A stretch of 64,000 nt of DNA from Streptomyces violaceusniger (GTDB lineage Bacteria > Actinomycetota > Actinomycetes > Streptomycetales > Streptomycetaceae). The translations under genes were made by a program, and so were the position numbers. Below the pieces are notes generated by a model. It had not been told where the DNA came from and did no database searches. It saw only the letters and a program-made list of their open reading frames with translations. Shown in pieces: positions 52,476-61,529 of the stretch. Location of the stretch: positions 5,146,001 through 5,210,000 of the forward strand of contig BJHW01000001.1 of the NCBI GenBank assembly GCA_005405945.1. Direction: 5' to 3'. Position 1 is the stretch's first letter; every line of letters begins with the position of its first letter.

Positions 52476-53471
52476 CCGTGGACGCCTCCGCCGCCCGGAT
52501 CGCGTCGCGGTAAGCGCGGGCTGCCGCGCGCAGCGCCGCCTCCGGGTCCACGCCGTCCGCCTCGGCCCGCACCGCGAGCGCCAGCAGCTCGTAGCCGATG
52601 CCCGCCCCGTCCGGCAGCACCACGTCGAGCCCGGCTGTCCGGGCGCGGAAGGCCAGCTTGGCGGTCAGCGCGAGCGAGGGCTGACCGAGCGGCACCCCTT
52701 CGGTGACCGAATCGCGCCGCTTCTCGGCCGCCTTGGTCCGCAGCCAGTGGCGCCGGACGTCCTCCGGGGTCTCGGCGGCCTCGTCGCCGAAGACATGGGG
52801 GTGGCGGTGGATCAGCTTGTCCACGATGCCGCCCGCCACATCGTCGATCGAGAACGGGTGCTCGGGGTCGTCCTGGGCGATCCGGGCGTGGAAGACGACC
52901 TGGAGCAGCACATCGCCCAGTTCCTCGAGCAGCGCCTCGCGGTCGCCCTCCTCGATGGCCTCGACGAGCTCGTACGCCTCCTCGATGCCGTACTTCACCA
53001 GCTCCTCGTTGGTCCGGGTGCCGCTCCACGGGCACTCGGCGCGGATCCGGTCCATGACCTGCACCAGATCGAGCAGCCGCGCGCCCGGCAGATCGTAGGA
53101 ACCGGGCAGCAGCTCCAGGTCCGGCATCGCCTCCCGGCCGGATCCGGCCAGCCGCGCCAGCCCGTCGGTCAGCTCGGACTCGCCCTCGGCCGAGGTGATC
53201 ACGACGGCCGTGCGGCCGCCCTCCCCACGCAGTAGTCGACCAGTTCGCGCGCGCCCGGTGCGCCCGGCTCCACCTCGACGCCCGCGTCCCGCAGATAGGG
53301 CAGCTGCGGGTGGTCGGGATCGCCGGAGAGCACCCGGTCGGCGCCGCGCAGCGCCTGCCAGGCGGGCCAGGACAGCAGCCCGGGCGCCACCCGGTGGCTG
53401 GTGGTGAGGAGGACGATGCGCCCGGTGGGGGCGGCGGCGTCGGCGGGGACGGGCGAGTCAGGTGCGGTCAC
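52468..53471 (-). CDS. mazG: MazG nucleoside triphosphate pyrophosphohydrolase (apparent frameshift)
   Basis: All-alpha NTP pyrophosphatase, about 334 aa, in the two-domain form with an N-terminal methyltransferase-like segment (RIVLLTTSHRVAPGLLSWPAWQAL). The catalytic MazG domain shows LLDLVQVMDRIRAECPW, EEAYELVEAIEEGDREALLEELGDVLLQVVFH (metal-binding ExxE...ExxD) and KLIHRHPHVFGDE. Frame breaks at CCCC 53223-53226; one added G on the coding strand gives YCVGEGGRTAVVITSAEGE. Start GTG 53471, without a clear ribosome-binding site. Fourteen bases after the SurA-like gene, so likely an operon. Cleans up non-canonical NTPs. Confidence 0.9.
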
Positions 53472-53485
53472 CCTTGCAACGTAAC

Positions 53486-54103
53486 TTACGCCCGCTCGGG
53501 AGTACCGCCGGTGGTGCGCAGCCAGGCCTCCTTGGCCAGGACGGCGGTGCCCTGGGTGTTGTCCCACTTTCCGTAGCGGGGGTTCACCCGGATGTCGAGC
53601 GCCTTGGAGGTCCGGGTGAACACCTCGTTGACCTTGGAGGTGCCGAGCTTGCGCAGCAGCGCGTTGCGCGTGAGGTCCATCCGGACCGCCTCGTCGATCC
53701 CACCGGGCGCGATGCCCTGCTGGAGGTACAGGGCGCGCAGGGCGGTGGCCCCGCCGCTCTGCTTCTCGGCGGCGGAGCGGGCGCGCTGGACCTCGCGGCG
53801 GGTGGGGTGGATCCCGTTGTCCTTTCCGGCCCGCTCAATCACCCGGAACTGGATCATCCGGATCAGCGTGTCCTGGCTCAGCCGACCGCTGCCCGCGACC
53901 ATCTGAGCCGCCCTCGGGTCACTGCCCTGAGCCTGACGGACGGCCTTGACCTGCGCCTGGAGCTCGGACACGGTGATCCGGCCACCGTCCAGGACCGCCG
54001 CGGCACCGGGCCGCGGGGCGTCGCCGCACGCGGTGATCAGCGGCGCGGAGAGCAGCAGCGCGGACGCGGCGGAGACGGAGAGCGCAGTACGGCGGCGGAT
54101 CAT
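53486..54103 (-). CDS. SurA N-terminal-domain-like lipoprotein
   Basis: 205-aa lipoprotein: signal peptide MIRRRTALSVSAASALLLSAP with lipobox LITAC, then a helical SurA/trigger-factor-like chaperone domain (ITVSELQAQVKAVRQAQGSD, FRVIERAGKDNGIHPTRREVQRA, AVRMDLTRNALLRKLG). No PPIase domain is present. ATG 54103 follows GGGAGG. In the raw sequence it is in the same frame as the HNH gene upstream because that gene's stop is lost by an apparent deletion; the two are separate genes. Confidence 0.87.
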   Translation of the reverse strand: MIRRRTALSVSAASALLLSAPLITACGDAPRPGAAAVLDGGRITVSELQAQVKAVRQAQGSDPRAAQMVAGSGRLSQDTLIRMIQFRVIERAGKDNGIHPTRREVQRARSAAEKQSGGATALRALYLQQGIAPGGIDEAVRMDLTRNALLRKLGTSKVNEVFTRTSKALDIRVNPRYGKWDNTQGTAVLAKEAWLRTTGGTPERA

Positions 54104-54281
54104 TGAGCCTCCCGGCAGAGATCGTGCGGCGCGACAAACGATCTGGCGTTGATCGATGGTATGAAGTCGGCGCGGCCTAGGCCACTGCTTGGACAACGAT
54201 TCACCACGCTCTTGGTCAGCCTCCGGCTCCCGGCCCGCCGTCGGTCGCCCGGAACCGGTGACCGCCGTCGGCCTCCGCGAG

Positions 54282-54976
54282 CTACCGCCCGCCCGAGCGC
54301 GGGGGCAGCTTCGTGTGGGGCAGCCGCCCAACACCCGCGTCATCGCACTCTTCTCGGCCCCGGTCACCCACAGCCCGTACGCCTTCTTCACCGCCACCTG
54401 GTGCGCCACATAGTCACAGCGGTACGCCTTGTTGGGCGGCAGCCAGGTCGCCGCGTCGCCGTCGCCCTTACGGCGGTTGGCGGAGGCGTCCACGGCGATC
54501 AGATTGAGCGGATCGTTGGCGAACTCCAGGCGCTTGTCCCGGTCCCACTTCTGGGCGCCCTTCTGCCAGGCGTCCGACAGCGCGACCACATGGTCGATGT
54601 CCACCTTGCTGTGGCCACGGACGAACCGGACATCGCGGCCGGTGTACGGATCGTCGGTGAGCGTGCCCGAGGCGACCAGGCAGTGGCCGTCGCGGAACCT
54701 CACGTCCTTCAGGTCCCGCTTGAGGATGTCGTCGCGGGTCCCGCAGCCGTTGTCGTCGGTGTCCACCCACGAGCTGCCGAACTCGCTCCGCTCGTAACCC
54801 GTCTTCGGCGCACGGCCTTTGACTGTGAGCGAGGACACAGCCGCCAGGGCCGAGCCGGACGCCGCGGGCCGGCTGGAACCGCTCCCGCCCTCGTCAGCGC
54901 CCTTGCCGTCCTGGTCACCGGCCTTGCAGCCGCCGACCGCCAGCAACGCCGCCAGCACCGCCGCGGAACTTCGCAT
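54282..54976 (-). CDS. secreted HNH nuclease-like lipoprotein, DUF1524 type (apparent frameshift)
   Basis: About 231 aa. Lipoprotein signal (SSAAVLAALLAVGGC), a Gly/Ser linker, then a DUF1524 HNH-fold domain: GYERSEFGSSWVDTDDNGCGTRDDIL, VDIDHVVALSDAWQKGAQKW with the catalytic DHVV, and NDPLNLIAVDASANRRKGDGD with the Asn/Asn-Arg-Lys metal motif. Ends KKAYGLWVTGAEKSAMTRVLGGCP. One added base near 54306-54320 (probably a C in the CCCC run) gives HTKLPPRSGGR and a stop at 54282. Extracellular nucleases of this type are common in actinomycetes. Confidence 0.85.
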
Positions 54977-55058
54977 CGGTATGCGAAACCGTCCCTGCAA
55001 CCTTCCCGCCCCTTCGCGTATCTTTTCGCACAGACCGCCCACACGATAAGGACCCTGG

Positions 55059-56521
55059 ATGGACACGGCCGCAACCGCTCCGCCCGGCACCGGCGCCGAG
55101 GGGCGACCGCCGTCATCGGGGGGCCTACCCGGCTTCTCGCGAGGGCAGGCGTACTGCGGCGGCCGAAGGCCGATCCGTACTGGCTGGCCCTCGCCCTCTT
55201 CGCCGCCTTCACGGCGCTGTCGGTCTGCCGCTACCGCCGCATGGCCACCATGTCCTGGGACCTGGGCATCTTCGAGCAGGCGATACGGGCGTACGCGCAC
55301 TTCCGGGCCCCCATAGCCGATCTCAAGGGCCCCGGCGCCAATATCCTCGGCGACCACTTCAGCCCCATAACAGCCCTGCTCGGCCCCGTCTACCGGCTCT
55401 TCCCCGGCCCGGTCACCCTGCTGGTCGCGCAGGCGGCGCTGTTCGCCGTCTCCGCCGTCCCCGTCACCCGCATCGCCGCCCGGCTGCTGGGGCGCGGCCG
55501 GGGGCTCGCGATCGGCATCGCCTACGGGGTGTCCTGGGGCCTCCAGCGCGCCGTGGACTTCGACTTCCACGAGATCTGCTTCGCCGTTCCGCTCATCGCC
55601 TTCTCCCTGGAGGCGGTGATCCGCAGGCGCTGGTACGCGGCGCTGCTGTGGGCCGCCCCGCTGGTCTTCGTCAAGGAGGACATGGGCGCCACGGTGGCCG
55701 CGATCGGCGCGGTCGTCTGGATCCGCGCCCGGCGCGACCCCGAGCGCGGCCCCCGCGCCGTCCCGCTCGCCGTCGCGCTGATGGGCTTCGGCATCGCGGC
55801 CTCGGCGCTCGCGCTCGGCGTCGTCATCCCCGGCTTCAACGGCACTGGTTCGTACGACTATTGGGACAAGGTCGGCGGCGGTGGCGAGCAGACCGGCACG
55901 ATCCCGTTCGGCACCGCGCTGCGCACCCTGCTGTGGATCCTGCTGCCGACCACCGGGCTGCTGGCGCTGCGCTCCCCGCTGCTGCTGGCCGCCGTGCCCA
56001 CCCTCGGCTGGCGCTTCCTCTCCCACGACGACCACTACTGGGGCACGGACTGGCACTACAGCGCGGTGCTGATGCCGGTCGTCATGCTGGCCCTGGTGGA
56101 CGCCCTGGACCGGGTCCGCGACACCGACCGGCCCTGGCTCGCCTCGTACGCCCGTCAGCTGCCCGCGGCGGTGTGCGGCGCGGCCCTGGCGTTGTCGTCC
56201 TCCATGCCGCTGTACGGCCTCACCCAGGGCGCCACGTACGACAAGTCGCCCCAGACGCGGGCGGTGGAGCGGCTGCTGGACCGGATCCCGGACGGGGCGA
56301 CGGTGGAGGCCAACGTCGGGCCGATAAGTCGGCTCACCAGCCGCTGCCGGGTGCTGTGGGTCGGCGCCACGCAGGGCATACGGCCGGACTACATAGCCCT
56401 CCAGGAGCCGCCGGAGCGCACCGAGCGGCAGGTGATCGAGTACGCCGGGCAGCTCCACCCGGGCAGCTCGTACACGCCCGTCGGCTCCACCTCCGGCTAC
56501 TTCGTCCTCAAGCGGGGCTAG
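55059..56521 (+). CDS. DUF2079 multi-pass membrane protein (apparent frameshift)
   Basis: About 487 aa with roughly nine membrane segments and the DUF2079 pattern: MSWDLGIFEQAIRAYAHF, PGANILGDHFSPITALLGPVY, DFDFHEICFAVPLIAF, VKEDMGATVAAIG and FLSHDDHYWGTDWHYSAVLMP. The family resembles GT-C glycosyltransferases, so a lipid-linked sugar transferase role is plausible but unproved. ATG 55059 follows AAGGA. The frame breaks in the G run 55118-55123; one added G gives SSGGPTRLLARAGVLRRPKADPYW. Confidence 0.87.
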
Positions 56522-56541
56522 GGTCTGGGGCGAAGCCCCCC

Positions 56542-56563
56542 CACGCGGCGGAGCCGCATATCG
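56542..56563. repeat. dispersed CATATCG element, second copy
   Basis: CACGCGGCG-GAGCCGCATATCG, one base different from the copy at 26374-26395. Both lie shortly after a stop codon and are followed by 'cgggacggggcggg'-type sequence, suggesting a family of 3'-end elements. Confidence 0.6.
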
Positions 56564-56659
56564 TCAGGTGCCGGGACGGGGCGGGTAGGGGAGCGGCTCG
56601 CCGCAGGCGTCAAGATCCGCCGTATATCCCGTAGGCCCGGCCCGGGTTCCCGCGCCGTC

Positions 56660-57448
56660 TCAGCCCATGGGCTTCGGGGCGATCAGGGCGAACGGCGCTC
56701 CCTGCGGATCCTTCACCAGCGACATACGGCCCGCGACCATGTCGTACGGCGGCCGGAGGACCGTGCCGCCCTCGGCGGACACCTTGGCCGAAAGGCGGTC
56801 GGTGTCCTCGACGGCGAAGTAGACCAGCCAGTGCGGGGGCACCTCCGGCGGCATCCCCTCCCGCAGCGGCTGGAGCCCGCCGACCGTGCGCCCGTCGACG
56901 GAGAGCTCGAAATAGCCCTCGGCGCCCTCGCCCTCCACGGGGGTCGACTCCACGCCCAGCGCCTCCGCGTAGAAGGCCGAAGCCGCCTCCCGGTCGGTGG
57001 TGTTGAGCTCGTTCCAGATCAGCGTGCCCGGCTCGTTGACGAGGCCCGCGCCGGTGAAGCCGAGCGGCTGCCAGATGCCGAAGACGGCCCCCAGCGGGTC
57101 GGCCGCCACCAGCATCCGCCCGAGGTCCATCACATCCATGACCGGCATCAGCACGGTGCCCCCGGCCCGGCTGATGGACTCGGAGGTGGCCTGGGCGTCG
57201 GCGGAGCAGAAGTAGGTGGTCCAGACGGTCGGCGGCGGGGCCTCCTCGCCCATCGACTGCGCGGACATCACCCCCGCGACGGGCTTGCCCCTCAGGGTCC
57301 AGGTCGCATAGCCGCCGGTCTCCGGAGGGCCGATCTCTCCCTCCCAGCCGAACAGCCCGGAGTAGAAGTCCAGGGCGGCCTGTTGGTCGGGGACCATCAG
57401 ATCGATCCAGCAGGGCGTTCCGGGCTGATAGGACGTGACTTCGGGCAT
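56660..57448 (-). CDS. two-domain VOC (glyoxalase/bleomycin-resistance fold) protein, Cfp32-like
   Basis: 262-aa tandem VOC protein. First module PGTPCWIDLMVPDQQAALDFYSGLFGWE through FGIWQPLGFTGAGLVNEPG; second module LIWNELNTTDREAASAFYAEALG through PFALIAPKPMG. Repeat halves align, as in the CFP32/Cfp30B group of actinobacteria. ATG 57448 follows GGAGG; the longer reading from 57640 has only Arg/Gly filler. Ligand unknown; roles in antibiotic sequestration or glyoxal detoxification are both seen in the fold. Confidence 0.88.
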   Translation of the reverse strand: MPEVTSYQPGTPCWIDLMVPDQQAALDFYSGLFGWEGEIGPPETGGYATWTLRGKPVAGVMSAQSMGEEAPPPTVWTTYFCSADAQATSESISRAGGTVLMPVMDVMDLGRMLVAADPLGAVFGIWQPLGFTGAGLVNEPGTLIWNELNTTDREAASAFYAEALGVESTPVEGEGAEGYFELSVDGRTVGGLQPLREGMPPEVPPHWLVYFAVEDTDRLSAKVSAEGGTVLRPPYDMVAGRMSLVKDPQGAPFALIAPKPMG

Positions 57449-57643
57449 GGGGCCGCCTCCGTGTCGCCACTTCCGGCCGGGTGCGGCCGGTACGGGATGC
57501 CCCCATGGCCCATTCTCCTCCGGACCGGGCGTCACGCCACTCGGCGCGGGACCGCTACGGCGGGCACCGGTTCGTCGACGGGCCGTGAAAGCGGCACCCG
57601 GCTTCCGGGCCGCGGCACAAAGCCTCCGCACCCTCCGCACAAA

Positions 57644-57683
57644 GCCGGGCGGCGGCCGGCCCGGAGGCCGACCGCCGCCCGGC
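57644..57683. terminator. hairpin terminator downstream of the L,D-transpeptidase gene
   Basis: GCCGGGCGGCGG pairs with CCGCCGCCCGGC around CGG-CCCGGAGG-CCG inner pairing, 20 bases after the transpeptidase stop on the minus strand. Confidence 0.75.
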
Positions 57684-57703
57684 GGTGGTGAGGAGAGGGT
57701 GTG

Positions 57704-58966
57704 TCAGGCGCTGCCGACCGCGCTTCCGGCCACCCACTGGCTCCAGTCCATGTTCCATCCGTTGAGGCCGTTGTCCGGCTGGATGGTCTTGTCCTTGGAG
57801 TTCTTCACGATGACGACGTCACCGACCTGGGAGTTGTCGTAGAACCAGGCGCCGTCCGTGTTGGGGTCGCCCGCGCCCTTGGTGTCCGACAGACCGACAC
57901 AGCCGTGGCTGGTGTTGACGTTGCCGAAGATGGACTTGGCGCCCCAGTAGTTGCCGTGGATGAAGGTGCCCGAGGTGGACAGCCGCATCGCGTGGGGCAC
58001 GTCCTTGATGTCGTACTCGCCCTTGCCGTCGTCGTCCGTGAAGCCGACCGTCGCACCGTTCATCCGGGTCTCCTTGAACTTCTCGGAGATCACCATCTGA
58101 CCGTTGTAGGTCGTGTTCTCGGGGCTGCCGGCCGAGATCTTGATGGTCTTGAGCAGCTTGCCGTCGCGGACGACCTTCATCTCCTTGGACTCGGCGTCGA
58201 CCGTGGAGACCTGGGAGTGGCCGATCTTGAAGTTGACCGTCTTCTCCTGGACGCCCTTGACACCGGGCGACGCCTCGACGCCGTCCAGGTCCAGCTTCAG
58301 GGAGACGTTCGAGCCCGCCTTCCAGTAGTCCTTCGGGCGCAGGTCGAGCCGGTCGCCGCCGAACCAGTGGCCGACCACCTGCTGGCCGCTGCTGGAGGTG
58401 ACCTTGATGTGGGACTCGACGTCCTTCTTGTTGGTCACCGCCTTGTCGAAGCGGATGGACACCGGCATGCCCACGCCGACCGTGGAGCCGTCCTCCGGCG
58501 TGAAGTTGCCGATGAAGCTGTTGGAGGGCGAGACGGTGGTGAAGGACGAGTTCTCGGTCGCCTTACGGCCCTTGGAGTCCTCGGCGGACGCCCTGATCTT
58601 GTACTGGGTGGCCCGCTCCAGCTGCCCGCTCGGCTTCCAGGACGTCTTGTCGGGCGATATGGTCCCGGCCACGGTGTTGCCGGTCGCCGCGGACGTCATC
58701 GTGACGGAGGTGAGCTTGCCGCCACTCACCGTGACCTTGGTGTCACTGTTGATGCCCGCGTTCGTCGCACCGGCCTTCGGCGTGATCTTGATGTGGGCGT
58801 CCGACGCGTCCTTGGCCGCCGCCTCGTCGACCTGCGACTGCGACTTGTGCCCGTCGTTCTTGGCGTCGTCGCCGCCGCCATCCCCGCCGCACGCGGCGAG
58901 AGTGAGTACGCCGCCGAGCACGGCGGCCACGGCCACCAGCCCCTTACGGCGCTTGCCGTCCGTCAT
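57704..58966 (-). CDS. L,D-transpeptidase lipoprotein with Ig-like domains
   Basis: 420-aa cell-wall crosslinking enzyme making 3-3 (L,D) crosslinks. Lipoprotein signal (GLVAVAAVLGGVLTLAAC), two Ig-like modules (HIKITPKAGATNAGINSDTK; GNFTPEDGSTVGVGMPVSI), then a YkuD catalytic domain with FIHGNYWG and NTSHGCVGLSD, the HGN...SHGC catalytic set. Domain order matches mycobacterial Ldt enzymes. ATG 58966 follows GGAGAAG; an ATG at 58981 is also possible. Followed by a hairpin terminator. Confidence 0.93.
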   Translation of the reverse strand: MTDGKRRKGLVAVAAVLGGVLTLAACGGDGGGDDAKNDGHKSQSQVDEAAAKDASDAHIKITPKAGATNAGINSDTKVTVSGGKLTSVTMTSAATGNTVAGTISPDKTSWKPSGQLERATQYKIRASAEDSKGRKATENSSFTTVSPSNSFIGNFTPEDGSTVGVGMPVSIRFDKAVTNKKDVESHIKVTSSSGQQVVGHWFGGDRLDLRPKDYWKAGSNVSLKLDLDGVEASPGVKGVQEKTVNFKIGHSQVSTVDAESKEMKVVRDGKLLKTIKISAGSPENTTYNGQMVISEKFKETRMNGATVGFTDDDGKGEYDIKDVPHAMRLSTSGTFIHGNYWGAKSIFGNVNTSHGCVGLSDTKGAGDPNTDGAWFYDNSQVGDVVIVKNSKDKTIQPDNGLNGWNMDWSQWVAGSAVGSA

Positions 58967-59191
58967 CACACGCTTCTCCATTTGACCTGGATCTTGATCT
59001 GGACCCCAGAAACCCCGGACCTGCCCGATAAGAACGCCTGTACCTTTTGGTCGGTTCCACGCACAGTAAAACTGTGCGCGAGACCACTCGGCGAAGGCGC
59101 CAGTCAAGCGTAAGACCCGTCGGCACCCGGACCGGCACGGCTCAGCCGTCTTCGTCGCCCGGAATGCGCCCCTCCGGGCTCAGCCGTCCCC

Positions 59192-59518
59192 TCAATCGTC
59201 CTCGTCCAGGTCGGCGAAGGCCCCGGACCACTCGGCGGCGCGCGGGTCGTAGTCGACGTGCTCGCTGCTCCAGGACGCCTGGGCCAGTTCGACCCCGGGC
59301 ACCTCCTCCACCAGCTCGAACGGCTCGATCAGATAGGCCAGCGCCTCGGCCTCGTCCGACTCCACCATGCGGCGTGCGTGGCCCCGTTCCTCCGCGGCCA
59401 TGGACTCGTCGCCGTCGATCCGCTCGTACGTCGCGCGCCGCAGCCGGTCCGCATCGGTGATCTCGACTACGAGCTCCACACGAAGCCGAACAAACCGTGA
59501 TGTATCGGTACTCGTCAT
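59192..59518 (-). CDS. conserved acidic hypothetical protein
   Basis: 108 aa, strongly acidic: FVRLRVELVVEITDADRLRRATYERIDGDE, EERGHARRMVESDEAEALAYLIEP and a DFADLDEDD-like acidic end. Predominantly helical, no membrane segment. ATG 59518. Conserved context between the L,D-transpeptidase and a sortase-substrate gene; function unknown. Confidence 0.75.
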   Translation of the reverse strand: MTSTDTSRFVRLRVELVVEITDADRLRRATYERIDGDESMAAEERGHARRMVESDEAEALAYLIEPFELVEEVPGVELAQASWSSEHVDYDPRAAEWSGAFADLDEDD

Positions 59519-59623
59519 GCGACGGAGGTTAGGGGGCCGACCCGTCTCGCTTCCGCACGACCCGCAGTTGTCACTACGATCGGCGCACGGGGTCAATTTG
59601 CCGCAGCCTCAAGGAGGATGCCG

Positions 59624-59923
59624 TTGTCCGCACGCCGACCGCTGCTGACCGCCGCCGCTGCCGGTTCGCTGCTGTGCGCCCTGTGGTTCGTCCCGTCCGC
59701 CAACGCCACGGTGGAGGACCCGGGATCGTCCTCGTCGTCCTCGCGGACCTCCGAGGGCTCGCCCGGGTCCGGGCCCAGGACCGAGGCCGTGCCCGACGGG
59801 GATCTGGCCGATACCGGCAGCGTGGACGTCACCCCGTATCTCTTCGGCGGCACGGCCTTCCTGGGGCTGGGGGTGGCGATGGTGACCGCCTCCGTGCGGC
59901 GCACCCGCCCGGAGGCGTACTAG
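59624..59923 (+). CDS. small LAXTG sortase-anchored surface protein
   Basis: About 99 aa. Signal peptide (RRPLLTAAAAGSLLCALWFVPSANA), a Ser/Gly/Pro-rich mature region, then LADTG followed by a hydrophobic segment (VTPYLFGGTAFLGLGVAMVTASV) and RRTRPEAY. This is the LAXTG signal cut by streptomycete class E sortases, so it should be linked to peptidoglycan. The AAGGAGG site is too close to ATG 59618; TTG 59624, six bases after it, is the more likely start. Chaplin domain absent. Confidence 0.8.
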   Translation: MSARRPLLTAAAAGSLLCALWFVPSANATVEDPGSSSSSSRTSEGSPGSGPRTEAVPDGDLADTGSVDVTPYLFGGTAFLGLGVAMVTASVRRTRPEAY

Positions 59924-59984
59924 CGCCTTCGCTTGGGGGCGTACCAGCCCCTCCGCCCAGGGGCGTACCAGCCCCCGGTCCGGT

Positions 59985-61529
59985 TCAGTCCAGGGGACCG
60001 GTCACCGACTCCACGGCCTCGATCAGCTCTCCGGATCGTACGAACGCGTCCGCCGCCGCCAAGTCGGGCGCCAGATAGCGGTCCTCGCCCGGCCCCTCGA
60101 CGCCCGCCCGGCGCACCGCCGCCAGCACCGCCCGGCTCGCGGGCGCGGGCTCCAGACCCTGGCGCAGCTCGATGCCCCGGGTGGCGGCGACCAGCTCGAC
60201 GGCCAGGACGCGGGCCAGGCTGTCCACCGCCGTGCGCAGCTTGCGCGCCGCCGACCAGCCCATCGAGACATGGTCCTCCTGCATCGCGGAGGACGGGATG
60301 GAGTCGACCGAGGCGGGCACCGCGAGCCGCTTCATCTCGCTCACCAGCGCGGCCTGGGTGTACTGGGCGATCATCAGCCCCGAGTCCACGCCCGGGTCGC
60401 CGGCCAGGAAGGGCGGCAGGCCGTGCGAGCGGTTCTTGTCCAGTAGCCGGTCGGTGCGGCGCTCGGCGATCGAGGCGAGGTCGGCGGCCGCGACGGCCAG
60501 GAAGTCCAGGACGTACGCGACGGGCGCGCCGTGGAAGTTGCCGTTGGACTCCACCCGCCCGTCGGGCAGCACCACGGGGTTGTCCACGGCGGACGCCAGC
60601 TCGCGCTCGGCGACCAGCCGGGCGTGTGCGAGGGTGTCCCGGCCGGCGCCCGCGACCTGCGGGGCGCAGCGGATCGAGTACGCGTCCTGGACGCGCGGCG
60701 CATCGTCCTGGTGGTGCCCGGTGAGCCCCGAACCGGCCAGCACCCGCAGCATGTTGGCGGCGCTGGCGGCCTGCCCCGGGTGGGGGCGGATGGCGTGCAG
60801 CTCGGGCGCGAGGACGCGGTCCGTGCCGAGCAGCGCCTCCAGGGAGAGGGCGGCGGTCACGTCGGCGACGGTGAAGAGCCGGGCGAGGTCGGCGCACGCC
60901 ATGATCAGCATGCCGAGCATGCCGTCCGTGCCGTTGAGCAGCGCGAGCCCCTCCTTCTCGCGGAGCTCGACCGGCTCGATGCCGTGCTCGGCCAGCAACT
61001 CGGCGGCGGGCCGCACGGTTTCGTCGGGCCCCTCGGCCTCGCCCTCGCCCATGAGCGCCAGCGCGCAGTGGGACAGCGGCGCCAGGTCGCCGGAGCAGCC
61101 CAGCGAGCCGTATTCGTGCACGACGGGGGTGATCCCCGCGTTGAGGAGCGCGGCCATCGTCCGTACCACGACGGGGCGGACGCCGGTGCGGCCGGACGCG
61201 AGCGTCTTGAGCCGCAGGAACATCAGCGCCCGCACCACCTCGCGCTCCACCCGCGCGCCCATGCCGGCGGCGTGCGAGCGCACGATGTTGCGCTGGAGTT
61301 GGGCGCGCAGCTCGGGGCTGATGTGGCGCACGGCGAGCGCGCCGAAGCCGGTGGAAACGCCGTAGACGGGCTCGGGCTTGGCCGCGAGGTCGTCGATCAC
61401 CTGCCGCGCCGCGGAGACGGCGTCGAGCGCCGCCTCGGAGATCTCGATCCGCGCGGTGCCGCGGGCTACGGCGATGACATCGTCGGCGGTCGTTCCGGAC
61501 GTCCCCACCACCACAGTGTGCATATCCAT
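59985..61529 (-). CDS. hutH: histidine ammonia-lyase
   Basis: Histidase (514 aa): L-histidine to urocanate plus ammonia. N-terminal PVYGVSTGFGALA (catalytic Tyr), the MIO-forming loop HEYGSLGCSGDLAPLSH (triad Cys-Ser-Gly rather than Ala-Ser-Gly, near residue 145), KEGLALLNGTDGMLG, QDAYSIRCAPQVAGA and SNGNFHGAPVAYVLDF are all present. ATG 61529 or 61523. Unlinked to hutU (about 55 kb away), as is usual in Streptomyces. A GAF-GGDEF gene lies upstream on the same strand beyond the repeat region. Confidence 0.96.
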   Translation of the reverse strand: MDMHTVVVGTSGTTADDVIAVARGTARIEISEAALDAVSAARQVIDDLAAKPEPVYGVSTGFGALAVRHISPELRAQLQRNIVRSHAAGMGARVEREVVRALMFLRLKTLASGRTGVRPVVVRTMAALLNAGITPVVHEYGSLGCSGDLAPLSHCALALMGEGEAEGPDETVRPAAELLAEHGIEPVELREKEGLALLNGTDGMLGMLIMACADLARLFTVADVTAALSLEALLGTDRVLAPELHAIRPHPGQAASAANMLRVLAGSGLTGHHQDDAPRVQDAYSIRCAPQVAGAGRDTLAHARLVAERELASAVDNPVVLPDGRVESNGNFHGAPVAYVLDFLAVAAADLASIAERRTDRLLDKNRSHGLPPFLAGDPGVDSGLMIAQYTQAALVSEMKRLAVPASVDSIPSSAMQEDHVSMGWSAARKLRTAVDSLARVLAVELVAATRGIELRQGLEPAPASRAVLAAVRRAGVEGPGEDRYLAPDLAAADAFVRSGELIEAVESVTGPLD

